Positions 8,663 to 17,783 of a stretch of DNA of 64,000 bases are shown piece by piece. This stretch comes from Bradyrhizobium sp. WSM3983 (GTDB taxonomy: Bacteria; Pseudomonadota; Alphaproteobacteria; Rhizobiales; Xanthobacteraceae): positions 89,932-153,931 of the forward strand of contig NZ_KI421489.1 of assembly GCF_000473045.1 (NCBI RefSeq). The letters run 5' to 3'. The notes under the pieces are model-generated. The model searched no databases. It was not told where the DNA came from and saw only the letters and a program-made list of their open reading frames with translations. Both the position numbers and the translations under genes were made by a program. How positions within the stretch are numbered: the first letter of the stretch is position 1; each line of letters starts with the position of its first letter.

Positions 8663-10027
8663 TTACAGGCCCTCGGGCACCGGCTGGTTCCGCCCGATGA
8701 AGGCGCCCTGTTGTTTCAACGTTTCCTGCAATTTTTCAATGGGTAAGTCACGCGGGATCCGGTTTCCGGACAGCGCCAGGGCGGCTGCGGAACCGGCCGC
8801 CTCCCCCATCACGAAACAGGCCCCGGAGACCCGCGCCGCCGACTGGCCCTCATGGGTCATCGAGGCACAGCGGCCGGCGACCAGGAGGTTATCGACGCCC
8901 TCTGGCACCAGCATCCGGTACGGCAGCTCGTTATAGCCGCGCGATTCCGGGATCGGCGGGAAGGTGAAGACGACATCGCCTGGAACGTGGGCCTCGATCG
9001 GCCAGCCATTGACGCCGATGGAATCCTCGAACGAGGCGCAGCCGAGCACGTCCTCGCCGCTGAGTTGGTAGCCGCCCCTGATGCGGCGGGTCTCGCGGAT
9101 GCCGAGTTGCGGCGGCAGATCGACGATATAGGACTTTTCAAAACCGGGGACGGTGCGCAGGAATTCAAAGGCGGCGAGCGCCTGCTTGCGGCCCTCGATC
9201 TCGCCGCGGGTGAGATCGTCGGGCTCGACGCCGTTGATGGCGTGGCCGTCCTCGCGCGCCACTTGCGTAAAATTCACCCGCCATTCGATGCCGGATTTTT
9301 GCGGCCGCACGATCGCGCTCTTGCGCGGAAATTCGTGGGTGCCGGCAGCGAGCGCCTGCTCCATCAATTGCGGGATGGTCCGCCAGGCATCGCCCGCCCT
9401 TGCGGGATCGATGCCGTTGAGGCGGAGCATCATCGACGGGTACATCGGATGACCGTGCTCATCGCCAATGTCGAACGGCGCACCGGCCCAGACGGCGAGA
9501 TCGCCATCGCCGGAGCAGTCGATGAAGATCTCTGAGCGCACCGCCTGCCGACCGGCCTTGGTCTCCACCATCAGCGCATCGATGCGGCGGTTACCGCCCA
9601 TCACCACGCCGGCACCAAGCGCGTGGAAGAGAATGTGCACCTTGTGGCTGGCCAGCAATTCGTCGGCCGCGATCTTGTAGGCCGCGGTGTCATAGGCCTG
9701 GGCAAAGACCTTGCCGAGGATCAGATGCGGCGCGTTGAGGCCGTTGAGATGATCGATCCGCGCCAGCAGATCGGACGCCATGCCCTGCACCAGCCGATGG
9801 GCCTGGCCATAGACATTGCCATGCAGGCCACAAAAATTGGTGACGCCGGCCGCCGTACCCATGCCGCCGAGAAAACCGTAACGCTCGACCAGCAGCGTCT
9901 TGCGGCCAGCGCGCGCGGCCGAGGCCGCAGCGACGATGCCGGCCGGGCCGCCGCCGAGCACGACAACTTCATATTCGCCGTAAAGCGGCACCTGGCGCGC
10001 CGGTTCTTCGATCGTCGTGGCCCGCAT
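8663..10027 (-). CDS. FAD-dependent oxidoreductase (FAD_oxidored family)
   Basis: 454 aa. Starts with a dinucleotide-binding motif (VVLGGGPAGIVAAASAARAG, residues 23-42), followed by GFLGGMGTAAGV and a C-terminal LLVAGRCASMTHEGQSAARVSGACFVMGEAAG segment typical of the FAD_oxidored (PF12831) family. This is the first gene of the ABC importer operon, so it probably acts on the imported compound or its first product. Members include enzymes of unknown substrate, so no reaction is assigned. The ATG at 10027 faces the divergent LysR gene across 109 bases. Confidence 0.75.
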   Translation of the reverse strand: MRATTIEEPARQVPLYGEYEVVVLGGGPAGIVAAASAARAGRKTLLVERYGFLGGMGTAAGVTNFCGLHGNVYGQAHRLVQGMASDLLARIDHLNGLNAPHLILGKVFAQAYDTAAYKIAADELLASHKVHILFHALGAGVVMGGNRRIDALMVETKAGRQAVRSEIFIDCSGDGDLAVWAGAPFDIGDEHGHPMYPSMMLRLNGIDPARAGDAWRTIPQLMEQALAAGTHEFPRKSAIVRPQKSGIEWRVNFTQVAREDGHAINGVEPDDLTRGEIEGRKQALAAFEFLRTVPGFEKSYIVDLPPQLGIRETRRIRGGYQLSGEDVLGCASFEDSIGVNGWPIEAHVPGDVVFTFPPIPESRGYNELPYRMLVPEGVDNLLVAGRCASMTHEGQSAARVSGACFVMGEAAGSAAALALSGNRIPRDLPIEKLQETLKQQGAFIGRNQPVPEGL

Positions 10028-10136
10028 GGCGCGTCCTTCCCAAATCTCTTGCTTGAGGCCGACTATGAATTAACGCAGCTCACGCTACAATCCACCAAAA
10101 TATGCGATCAGCTTTCTCGAATCGCGAAAGGTCGAG

Positions 10137-11021
10137 ATGGACATTCTGGTGAACTTGCAGGCTTTTCTCGCCACCGCGGACGCAGCCGGCTTCTCCGCCG
10201 CCGCGCGAAAACTCGGTGTCTCGACCTCGGTGGTGGCAAAACGCGTCACCCAGCTGGAGGCGCGGATCGGCACGCCGCTGTTTCACCGCTCGACCCGGCA
10301 ATTGCGGCTGACCGACGCTGGTCAACGCTATGTGCATCGCGCGCGCAGTGTGGTCACCGACGCCACCGATTTGCTCTCGCGCATGGGCGAGAAAGGCCAC
10401 GATCTCGTCGACCACCTCCGCATCAAGGCGCCGACCTCGCTGACGGTGGCGCGACTTGCGGACGCGTTCAGCGCGTTTCAGACCCAGAATCCACGGCTGA
10501 AGCTCGAGATCGTGCTGATCGATCGTCCGGTCGATCCGGTGACCGAGGGATTCGACATTGCCATCGGCGCCTTCCCGCATTCTTTCGGCGGTGTGGTCGA
10601 CGAACCGCTGTGCGCGCTGAAGCGGCTGCTCTGCGCTTCGCCAGCCTATTTGAAAAAGCACGGCACGCCAAAACATCCGCGCGATCTCGTCGAGCATCGC
10701 TGCCTCAGCTTCCTGCCGACCGGCCCGGAATGGATCTTTGACGGACCGCGCGGCCGCATCAGCATTCAGGTCAGCCCGCTACTCTCGTCCAACGAGGGAC
10801 ATGTGCTGGCGCGCAGCGCCATCGCCGGCAACGGCATCGCGCTGATGTCACATTATCTGGTCGCCGACGCCTTGCGTGACGGCACACTGAAGCCGGTGCT
10901 GCTCGACTTTCCGATTCCGGAATTGTGGGTGAAGGCCGCCATCCCCGAGCGTCGGCGCAACGCCGCCGCGGTGCAGGCGCTGCTGACTTTGCTGAAAACG
11001 TCACTCGCACCTTCGCTGTAA
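10137..11021 (+). CDS. LysR family transcriptional regulator
   Basis: 294 aa. The N-terminal winged helix-turn-helix is at residues 3-60 (FLATADAAGFSAAARKLGVS through LFHRSTR), followed by a LysR substrate-binding domain from about residue 90. It is close to the CrgA/AaeR-like group. It diverges from the FAD oxidoreductase gene that begins the ABC importer operon, the usual arrangement for a LysR protein and its target. It is therefore the likely regulator of that operon; its effector is unknown. It converges on the enoyl-CoA hydratase gene with a gap of 29 bases. Confidence 0.88.
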   Translation: MDILVNLQAFLATADAAGFSAAARKLGVSTSVVAKRVTQLEARIGTPLFHRSTRQLRLTDAGQRYVHRARSVVTDATDLLSRMGEKGHDLVDHLRIKAPTSLTVARLADAFSAFQTQNPRLKLEIVLIDRPVDPVTEGFDIAIGAFPHSFGGVVDEPLCALKRLLCASPAYLKKHGTPKHPRDLVEHRCLSFLPTGPEWIFDGPRGRISIQVSPLLSSNEGHVLARSAIAGNGIALMSHYLVADALRDGTLKPVLLDFPIPELWVKAAIPERRRNAAAVQALLTLLKTSLAPSL

Positions 11022-11050
11022 GCCTTGTCAAATATGCAGCAGCCGTAGCC

Positions 11051-11854
11051 TCAGCCTTTCCCGCCGCCCCAATTCGCCGCCCGCTTCTCGGCAAACGACG
11101 CCAGGCCCTCCGCCGCCTCCGCGCTCTGGCGCTTGAGCGAATGCAGTTGGACGAGCCGCGCGTACGCCGCATCGTCCACCGCCATTCCGCCGAATGAGCT
11201 CTCCAGCGCGAGCCGCTTGGTCTCCGCCATCGCCTCCGGGCCGTTGGCGAGCAGCTGTTCGACCACCTTGGCGCCGGCGGCTTCGAGATCGGCGAGCGGC
11301 ACGACGTCGTGGACAAGGCCGACGCGGCGGGCGTCCTCGGCGCCAAAACGTTCGCCGGTCAGCGCGTAACGGCGGACTTGCCGTACACTCATGGCGTCGC
11401 AGAGCTGGGGGATGATGATGGCGGCGGTCAGGCCCCAGCGCACCTCGGTGATCGAGAACAAGGCGTTGTCGGCGGCGATCACGACATCGCAGGCTGCAAT
11501 CACGCCAGTTCCGCCGCCGAAACAGCCGCCTTGCACCAGCGCCACGGTCGGGATCGGCAATGTGTTGAGCCGCTGCACCACCTCGAACGTCGCCCGCGAC
11601 GCCGCCTCGTTGGCCTCAGGCGATTGCGGCCGCACGCCGTTGATCCATTTGAGGTCGGCGCCGGCCTGGAAGTGCTTGCCATTGCCCCTGAGCACGACAA
11701 CACGAAGGTTGGGCTTCTTGCCGAGTTCGTCCATGGCCGCGAGGACGCCGGCGATCAGGGCGCCGTCATAGGCGTTGTTGACCTCCGGGCGGTTGAGCTT
11801 GACGGTCGCAACCCCACGCTCGTCGAGGGTCCACAGGACAGGGCTGGCAGTCAT
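11051..11854 (-). CDS. Enoyl-CoA hydratase / isomerase family protein
   Basis: 267 aa crotonase-fold protein. The oxyanion-hole segments FQAGADLKW (about 62-70) and QGGCFGGGTG (about 109-118) are present. The QGGCFGGG loop and EVRWGLTAAII resemble methylglutaconyl-CoA hydratases of leucine or isoprenoid breakdown, but the assignment is loose. The start at 11854 has GGAGG seven bases upstream; an ATG six codons earlier lies before that site. It is a stand-alone gene facing a ketopantoate reductase-like gene. Confidence 0.8.
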   Translation of the reverse strand: MTASPVLWTLDERGVATVKLNRPEVNNAYDGALIAGVLAAMDELGKKPNLRVVVLRGNGKHFQAGADLKWINGVRPQSPEANEAASRATFEVVQRLNTLPIPTVALVQGGCFGGGTGVIAACDVVIAADNALFSITEVRWGLTAAIIIPQLCDAMSVRQVRRYALTGERFGAEDARRVGLVHDVVPLADLEAAGAKVVEQLLANGPEAMAETKRLALESSFGGMAVDDAAYARLVQLHSLKRQSAEAAEGLASFAEKRAANWGGGKG

Positions 11855-12012
11855 CGGCGATCCTCCGATCAACTTGATTGCCGCGCACTATGGACGAGGC
11901 AACGCATCCGGATCCATATCTTTCCAGCGTGGGGCAGCCGCGCCCATCGCATGGCGGGTTGTGTCATGCTGCCGCCGGGCGACGACCAAGAGATTAGGGA
12001 CGGGACATATTT

Positions 12013-12987
12013 ATGCGCATCTGCATTTTCGGCTCGGGCGCCGTCGGAAGCCATCTCGCGGTCAGGCTTGCGCGCGCCGGCCACGAGGTCTCATGCGTGA
12101 TGCGCGGCGCGCATCTAGAGGCGGTGCGGGCCAACGGCCTCAAGCTGCGCGTCGGCGATTCCGAGGTCTCGGCCAAGGTGAGCGCCTCCGGCGACCCGGC
12201 CCAGCTCGGCCCGCAGGACGTGGTGATCTCGACGCTGAAGGCCACGGCACTCACCGGACTGGTCTCCAGCATCAAACCGCTGCTCCAGGACGATACCGCG
12301 ATCGTGTTCGCCCAGAACGGCATTCCCTGGTGGTACGGTATCGGCCTGCCGCCGCGACACCCGACGCCGCCGGACATTTCCTTCCTCGATCCTGGCGGAC
12401 GCCTGCGCGCCTGCATCCCGAAGGAGCGGATCATCGGTGGGGTGATCTTCTCCTCCAACGAGGTGACCGCGCCCGGCGTAGTGCAGAACCTGACGCCGGA
12501 CCGCAATCGCCTCTTGATTGGCGAATGCGACGACCGCAATTGCGAGCGCATCACCAAACTCCGCAGCGTGTTCAACGACGCGCGGCTGGAATCGCCGTCA
12601 GTGGCCGAGATCCGCGAGGCGATCTGGTCAAAGCTGCTGACCAACATGTCGCTGTCGGTGCTGTGCCTGCTCACCGGACAGACCGCGCGCGGCGTGCGCG
12701 ACGATCCCGCCTTCGCCGAGCTCATTCCGCGCATGCTGAACGAGGCCAACGACATCGCCCACCATTTCATCCCCGAGGTCAAGCGCGTGACGCGCAGCGG
12801 TCCCGCCCCAAACCACAAGCCGTCGCTGCTGCAGGATTACGAGCTCGGGCGCGCCATGGAGATCGACGTGCTGGTGAAGGCGCCCGCCGCCTTCGCGCGC
12901 ACCGCCGGCCTATCGACACCGACGCTTGATCTCATTGCAGCGCTCGCGATCCAGAAGGCGCGCGACAAGGGGCTTTATTCGGCCTGA
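12013..12987 (+). CDS. Ketopantoate reductase family protein (ApbA/PanE)
   Basis: 324 aa. The NAD(P)-binding motif FGSGAVGSHLAVRLARAGHEV is at the N-terminus, and a C-terminal all-helical ApbA domain contains the KLLTNMSLSVLCLLTG region. A true PanE reduces 2-dehydropantoate to pantoate with NADPH. A second, divergent paralog at 28187-29194 suggests at least one of the two has another substrate. It ends three bases before the converging hydrolase gene. Confidence 0.75.
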   Translation: MRICIFGSGAVGSHLAVRLARAGHEVSCVMRGAHLEAVRANGLKLRVGDSEVSAKVSASGDPAQLGPQDVVISTLKATALTGLVSSIKPLLQDDTAIVFAQNGIPWWYGIGLPPRHPTPPDISFLDPGGRLRACIPKERIIGGVIFSSNEVTAPGVVQNLTPDRNRLLIGECDDRNCERITKLRSVFNDARLESPSVAEIREAIWSKLLTNMSLSVLCLLTGQTARGVRDDPAFAELIPRMLNEANDIAHHFIPEVKRVTRSGPAPNHKPSLLQDYELGRAMEIDVLVKAPAAFARTAGLSTPTLDLIAALAIQKARDKGLYSA

Positions 12988-12990
12988 GCT

Positions 12991-13665
12991 TCAAGCGAGT
13001 TTATCGATCCAGGCCGCGAGCGCGTCGAGCACCTCTGTCAGCGCTTCCTCGTTGGTGCGGCCGGACTTCTTCAGCACCGCGAAGGAATGATCGGCGCCTT
13101 CGATCTCATGCAGCGTCGCCTTCGCCCCGAGCGCCACGACGACGGGCCTGAGAAGGCCGAGATCGGCGAGCCCATCTCGCGTGCCCTGAAGAAACAGCAT
13201 GGGAATGGCGACGCCACCAAGATGCTCGGCGCGCTCGGTCGATGGCTTCTTGTCGGCATGCAGGGGGAAGCCGAGGAAGGCGAGCCCCTTTACGCCCGGC
13301 AGCGGAGTCTTCGATTGCGCCTGCGAGGTCATGCGTCCGCCGAAGGATTTTCCGCCGGCGACGAGCTTCAATCCGGGGCAGAGCCGCGCCGCCTCCTCGA
13401 CCGCCGCGCGGACGGCGGCTTGCGCGACGGCTGGCTGGTCGGGACGGCCCTGCTTGTTTTCCATGTAGGGAAAATTGAAGCGGAATGTCGCGATGCCGCG
13501 CTCGGCGAGCCCCTGCGCAATTTTGTCCATCGACGCATGCCGCATCCCCGCGCCCGCGCCGTGCGCCAGAACGTAGCAGGCGCGCGCATTGCCCGGCTGC
13601 ATCAGAATCGCGGAGACCGCGCCGATGCGATCGATGTCAAGCTTGAGCTCTGTTGTGTTCGTCAT
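12991..13665 (-). CDS. Alpha/beta hydrolase (KANL3/Tex30-like, dienelactone-hydrolase-like)
   Basis: 224 aa. The HGAGAGM oxyanion motif is near residue 35 and the nucleophile elbow GKSFGGRM near 107. An aspartate in GTRDGLAD and a histidine in GADHSF complete a plausible catalytic triad. These small cytoplasmic hydrolases are widespread and of unknown substrate. The gene lies 20 bases downstream of the TetR gene on the same strand, so the two may share a transcript. Confidence 0.75.
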   Translation of the reverse strand: MTNTTELKLDIDRIGAVSAILMQPGNARACYVLAHGAGAGMRHASMDKIAQGLAERGIATFRFNFPYMENKQGRPDQPAVAQAAVRAAVEEAARLCPGLKLVAGGKSFGGRMTSQAQSKTPLPGVKGLAFLGFPLHADKKPSTERAEHLGGVAIPMLFLQGTRDGLADLGLLRPVVVALGAKATLHEIEGADHSFAVLKKSGRTNEEALTEVLDALAAWIDKLA

Positions 13666-13684
13666 GGCGCCTTGCAGCCTCGAC

Positions 13685-14335
13685 CTATGCGCCGCTCGCG
13701 GGCCAAAGATAGTTCAAGATCCGATCGAGCGTGATCGTGATCTCGCGACGTCCGGCCTCGTTCGACACAGAGCCGAATTTCTCTTCGAGCGCAAGCTTGG
13801 CAAACCCGTGAACGGTGGACCACGCCGCCGCAGCCGCCGTCTTCGCCTGCTTTGGCGTCCCGCCGACCAGTTCAGCAACGACCATTTCGAATTCGGCGCC
13901 AGCGGCTCTGCTCGCCTGCCGGAGACGTGCATCGTCGGCAAGAAGGCGCTTGTTCGCAAACATCATCTGGAAACGGCCGGGATGCCTGAGCGCAAACCCG
14001 ACATAGGCCATACCTTGTGCATGAAGCTTTTCGCGCGCGCTCCGCTTGTCGGATACCGCCTTCCTCAGGGCGTCCGCAAGCGCATCGTAACCGCGGATGG
14101 CCACTTCGGTCAAAAGGCCCTGCGCATTGCCGAAATGGTGCGACGGAGCAGCCGGCGAGACGCCGGCGCGGCGCGCAGCTTCGCGCAACGTAAAGCCTTC
14201 AGCACCCTGCTCTGCCAGAATGGCTTCGCTAGCGGCGATCAGCGCCTCCTGCAACTCTCCGTGATGATAACCGGGCTCCGGCCTTGGCCGCGTGACCCCG
14301 GCGCTGCGCTTTGCGGAAGGGATAGGCTTCTTCAT
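13685..14335 (-). CDS. TetR/AcrR family transcriptional regulator with WHG domain
   Basis: 216 aa. The N-terminal helix-turn-helix is FTLREAARRAGVSPAAPSHHF (about residues 40-61); the C-terminal domain holds the WSTVHGFAKLA segment that defines the WHG group of TetR proteins. The ATG at 14335 is preferred; a GTG four codons earlier is possible. The 27-bp palindrome at 14365-14391 lies in the promoter shared with the divergent SDR gene, so it probably represses both. The ligand is unknown. Confidence 0.87.
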   Translation of the reverse strand: MKKPIPSAKRSAGVTRPRPEPGYHHGELQEALIAASEAILAEQGAEGFTLREAARRAGVSPAAPSHHFGNAQGLLTEVAIRGYDALADALRKAVSDKRSAREKLHAQGMAYVGFALRHPGRFQMMFANKRLLADDARLRQASRAAGAEFEMVVAELVGGTPKQAKTAAAAAWSTVHGFAKLALEEKFGSVSNEAGRREITITLDRILNYLWPASGA

Positions 14336-14364
14336 GTAACTTGACACTGTTCAGATTGCGACAT

Positions 14365-14391
14365 ATCTATCTTAACAGTGTTTAGATAGAT
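14365..14391. promoter_or_regulatory. 27-bp palindromic operator between tetR and the SDR gene
   Basis: Arms ATCTATCT and AGATAGAT are perfect; the core between them (TAACAGTGTTT) continues the symmetry except at two paired positions and the central base. It lies 15 bases before the SDR start and 29 bases before the TetR start. Size and position match a TetR operator. Confidence 0.75.
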
Positions 14392-14406
14392 CGGACGGAG
14401 TTCGAA

Positions 14407-15351
14407 ATGACCGAAATCCAGGATATCACCACGACGCCTCCCGTAAAGCGTCGTCATCTGGTCGGAGGCGCAGCCCTCGGCATGCTCGCAGGCGCCCTGG
14501 GCGGCCTCGCAGGCGGCGTGGCGCTCGGCCAGGGCGCGACGCTGCCCCAGCAGAAGGCCAGCGGCAAGCGCCGGTTTGCCGACAGGGTCGTCATCGTCAC
14601 CGGCGGCACCTCCGGCATCGGCCGTGCCGCGACGCTTATGTTTGCTGCCGAGGGCGGCCGGGTCGCCTTCTGCGGGCGCAACACCGATCGTGGCAAACAG
14701 GTGGAGGACGAGGTTCGCGAGGCCGGCGGCGAGGCAGCCTTCATTCGCGCCGACGTGCGCAACGAGATCGAGGTGAAGGCCCTGGTCGAGAAGACCATCG
14801 ATCGCTACGGCCATCTCGACGTCGCCTTCAACAACGCCGGTATTTCCATCGAGAAGCCCCTGCATCAGCTGAGCGCCGCGGAATTTGACGACGTGATCGG
14901 CACCGACCTGCGCGGCGTATTCCTGTCGATGAAGTACCAGATCCCCCACATGTTGCAGAAGGGTGGATCGATCGTCGTTACCTCTTCATCCAACGCCATC
15001 GCCACCACGGCCAACCGTTCCTCCTATTCGGCAGCCAAGCGCGGGCTCGTCGGCTTGGTCCAGGCTGCAGCGCTGGAATATGCCCAGCACGGCATCCGCA
15101 TAAACACGCTGATCCCCGGCACGACGGACACGCCGTTCATCCGCCGCCTGGCCGGCATGGAGAATCTCCCCGATGCCGCCTGGCATGTCGCCATTGCGCA
15201 ATGGGCCAAGTCACATGTTCCAGGTCTGCAACGCGTTGCAACGCCGGAGGAGATCGCGGCCTTCGCCCTGGTGCTGGCCTCGGACGATCATCCCTACACC
15301 ACCGGGGGCCAATTCGTCATCGACGGCGGCAAGACCGCGCAGGCCGGATAA
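14407..15351 (+). CDS. Short-chain dehydrogenase/reductase with a Tat-like N-terminal signal
   Basis: 314 aa. A classical SDR core begins near residue 58: cofactor motif TGGTSGIG (65-72), NNAG (142-145), catalytic Y207 and K211 in SSYSAAKRG. It is preceded by about 45 residues with two arginines (KRRHLVGG, 14-21) and a long Ala/Gly/Leu hydrophobic stretch, which looks like a twin-arginine signal or a membrane anchor. Most SDRs lack such an extension. The gene is controlled from the promoter with the TetR palindrome. The reaction is NAD(P)-linked oxidation or reduction of an alcohol or ketone; the substrate is unknown. Confidence 0.82.
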   Translation: MTEIQDITTTPPVKRRHLVGGAALGMLAGALGGLAGGVALGQGATLPQQKASGKRRFADRVVIVTGGTSGIGRAATLMFAAEGGRVAFCGRNTDRGKQVEDEVREAGGEAAFIRADVRNEIEVKALVEKTIDRYGHLDVAFNNAGISIEKPLHQLSAAEFDDVIGTDLRGVFLSMKYQIPHMLQKGGSIVVTSSSNAIATTANRSSYSAAKRGLVGLVQAAALEYAQHGIRINTLIPGTTDTPFIRRLAGMENLPDAAWHVAIAQWAKSHVPGLQRVATPEEIAAFALVLASDDHPYTTGGQFVIDGGKTAQAG

Positions 15352-15491
15352 CGGCAGCGCCAGCAGCCTGAAAACACAATTATCGGCACCAGGGGTTGGC
15401 GTACCACGGCGGGCGGGCTTGCGCCCGCCTTGGCCGTTGTGGCACGCGTGATCTGCACGCGCCGTTGACGAGAAGATCAACCGAGGTGACC

Positions 15492-16637
15492 ATGTCCTAC
15501 CGCTCCTCCTGGATGACCGAAGAGCTCGACGTCTTCCGCGACCAGTTCCGCAAATATCTCGCCAAGGATCTGGCGCCGCATGCCGAGAAATGGCGCGAGC
15601 AGAAGATGGTCGATCGCTTCGCCTGGCGCGGCCTCGGCGAGATGGGTGCGCTGCTGGCGAGCGTGCCGGAGGCATATGGCGGGCTGGGCGCGACCTTCGC
15701 CTACGACGCAGCGGTGCTGGACGACCTCGAAAGCACGGTGCCGGAGCTGACGACCGGCGTCTCCGTGCACAGCGCCATCGTCGCGCACTACATTCTCAAC
15801 TACGGCTCGGAGGAGCAGAAGAAGCGCTGGCTGCCGAAGATGGCCTCGGGCGAGATGGTCGGCGCTGTCGCCATGACCGAGCCCGGCACTGGCTCAGACC
15901 TGCAAGCCGTGAAGACGACAGCGAAGAAGCAGGGCAATTCCTACGTCATCAACGGGCAGAAGACGTTCATCACCAACGGACAGGCCGCCGATCTCGTCAT
16001 CGTGGTCGCGCGCACCGGCGACGTCGGCGCCAAAGGCATTTCTCTGATCGTGGTCGAGACCGCAGGCGCGGACGGTTACAAGCGCGGGCGCAACCTCGAC
16101 AAGATCGGCCTGCACGCCTCCGACACGTCAGAGCTGTTCTTCGACAATGTTCAGGTCGCCCCGGAAAACCTGCTCGGCAAGGAAGAGGGCCAGGGCTTTG
16201 CCCAGCTGATGCAGCAGCTGCCGCAGGAGCGCCTCGCGCTCGCGGTCGGCGCCGTGGCCTCGATGGAGCGCGCCGTCAAGCTCACCACCGAGTACACCAA
16301 GGAGCGGAAAGCGTTCGGCAAGCCGCTGATGGACTTCCAGAACACCGCCTTCACGCTCGCCGAGCGCAAGACGGAGGCGATGATCGCGCGCGTCTTCGTC
16401 GACTGGTGCATCGAGCGCCTGGTCGCCGGGGATCTCGACACCGTCACGGCGTCGATGGCGAAATACTGGTGCTCGGACAAGCAGGTCCAGACCGCCGACG
16501 AATGCCTCCAGCTGTTCGGCGGTTACGGCTACATGCAGGAATATCCGATCTCGCGCATCTTCATCGATTCCCGCATCCAGAAGATCTATGGCGGCACCAA
16601 CGAGATTATGAAACTGCTGATCGCCAGGTCGTTGTAG
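15492..16637 (+). CDS. Acyl-CoA dehydrogenase
   Basis: 381 aa, complete acyl-CoA dehydrogenase. The FAD/substrate motif VGAVAMTEPGTGSDL is near residue 121, and C-terminal LFGGYGYMQEYPISRIFIDSRIQKIYGGTNEI carries the FAD-binding and helix-J signatures. It is a flavoprotein that introduces an alpha-beta double bond in an acyl-CoA and passes electrons to ETF. The start at 15492 has GAGG upstream; a longer frame reaching 15396 is discounted. It is 140 bases downstream of the SDR gene on the same strand and converges on the AraC gene with a 7-base gap. Chain-length preference cannot be read here. Confidence 0.9.
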   Translation: MSYRSSWMTEELDVFRDQFRKYLAKDLAPHAEKWREQKMVDRFAWRGLGEMGALLASVPEAYGGLGATFAYDAAVLDDLESTVPELTTGVSVHSAIVAHYILNYGSEEQKKRWLPKMASGEMVGAVAMTEPGTGSDLQAVKTTAKKQGNSYVINGQKTFITNGQAADLVIVVARTGDVGAKGISLIVVETAGADGYKRGRNLDKIGLHASDTSELFFDNVQVAPENLLGKEEGQGFAQLMQQLPQERLALAVGAVASMERAVKLTTEYTKERKAFGKPLMDFQNTAFTLAERKTEAMIARVFVDWCIERLVAGDLDTVTASMAKYWCSDKQVQTADECLQLFGGYGYMQEYPISRIFIDSRIQKIYGGTNEIMKLLIARSL

Positions 16638-16644
16638 GACGGCG

Positions 16645-17625
16645 CTAACGCGCTCTCCAATCACGCGGGCGGCAGCCAAAGCGCTGCTTGAAGCGCCGCG
16701 TGAAATGGGAGAGGTCCGAAAAGCCCCAGTCGAACGCAATGGCGCCGATCGCGCGGTCCGCCATCGCGGGATCCACGAGGTCCCTAGCGATGCCATCGAG
16801 ACGACGGTCGATCACATAATTAGTGAAGCCGGAGCCCGACCGCGCCAGAAGCTTGTGCACATAGCGCTCGCTGATCCCCACCGCCTCGGCGATATCGGCA
16901 ACCGCAAGGCCGGGCTCGCGCAGCCGCCGGTGAATGGCCCGCTTCAGCGCCAGCATGGTCGCATGAGTCAGGCTCTCGGCCTCTGCGGTGCGCGCGCGGG
17001 CCCGCCGTGACAGGCTCATCGCGACCAGCTCAATCAACGCCCGGAACAGACGTACGCCCTCATCTTCGGTCATGCGCAGCGCACCGTCGCTGAGCGTGCG
17101 CGCCGTCTCGGCGATGAGGTGACCAATAAATGGATCGTCGGAGACGCGGGCCGCCGTGACGTCGAACGAGGCCGGCAACCGCTCGCGCAAGGCCTCCGCC
17201 GGCACCCAGAACGAGGCGACCTGTAATTGCGGACCACGATCATGCAGGAGCGCAAACTGCCGATCGCTATCGAAGATGCCGACCTGTCCGGGCGACAGGC
17301 TGATCTCGCGGTCGTTCTGCCGGATGCGGCAGCGGCCGGCCAGTTTGAGGTTGAGATAGAAGCAGCTGCGGTCTGACGCCGCTATGTCGGCCGCAGAGCG
17401 GCGCACCACATGCGCGGGAAAGCTGACCCGGTTGATCGCGGCATCGCCGAGACGGATGCTTTGAACACTGGCCGCGAAGCCGGCTTCTGCCATCGGCTCC
17501 GGCGTTAGCTTCATGAAAGCCTGGCAGATCGCCTCACGATAATAGGCGAATTGCTCATTCGGACGCACGCCTGCGGTGTTCCAGGCGGATTGGCGTGACG
17601 GAGCGGCGCGCTCGATCTGCTGCAT
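16645..17625 (-). CDS. AraC family transcriptional regulator
   Basis: 326 aa. An N-terminal sensor domain of the AraC-binding-like type covers about residues 60-190 (SFPAHVVRR, FYLNLKLAGRCRIRQ), followed by the double helix-turn-helix at about 225-320 (VADIAEAVGISERYVHKLL; FDWGFSDLSHFTRRFKQRFG). The length fits the FeaR/NphR-like group. The start at 17625 excludes a 41-residue upstream extension. Two exact 11-base direct repeats lie directly before the start, and the gene diverges from an alpha/beta hydrolase gene, its likely target. Confidence 0.85.
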   Translation of the reverse strand: MQQIERAAPSRQSAWNTAGVRPNEQFAYYREAICQAFMKLTPEPMAEAGFAASVQSIRLGDAAINRVSFPAHVVRRSAADIAASDRSCFYLNLKLAGRCRIRQNDREISLSPGQVGIFDSDRQFALLHDRGPQLQVASFWVPAEALRERLPASFDVTAARVSDDPFIGHLIAETARTLSDGALRMTEDEGVRLFRALIELVAMSLSRRARARTAEAESLTHATMLALKRAIHRRLREPGLAVADIAEAVGISERYVHKLLARSGSGFTNYVIDRRLDGIARDLVDPAMADRAIGAIAFDWGFSDLSHFTRRFKQRFGCRPRDWRAR

Positions 17626-17688
17626 CGGTTCACTCCGAGACCAATCCGGTTCACTCCCAGCCAAGCGAACAATGGCCAGTTGGTTCAC
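17626..17688. promoter_or_regulatory. Direct repeats in the araC-hydrolase divergent promoter
   Basis: CGGTTCACTCC occurs at 17626-17636 and again at 17647-17657, exactly 21 bases apart, or two helical turns. A partial third copy (GGTTCAC) is at 17682-17688. Direct repeats at this spacing are typical of AraC-family binding sites. The first copy touches the AraC start codon, suggesting autoregulation. Confidence 0.55.
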
Positions 17689-17783
17689 ACTTCGCACAAC
17701 AAGAGTTGTCCACGGCGCCTCGCCAGCGCCGCAAAGGACCCAGTTCATGCCGATCTAACCACATCCTGAGGAGGAGCCACAAC

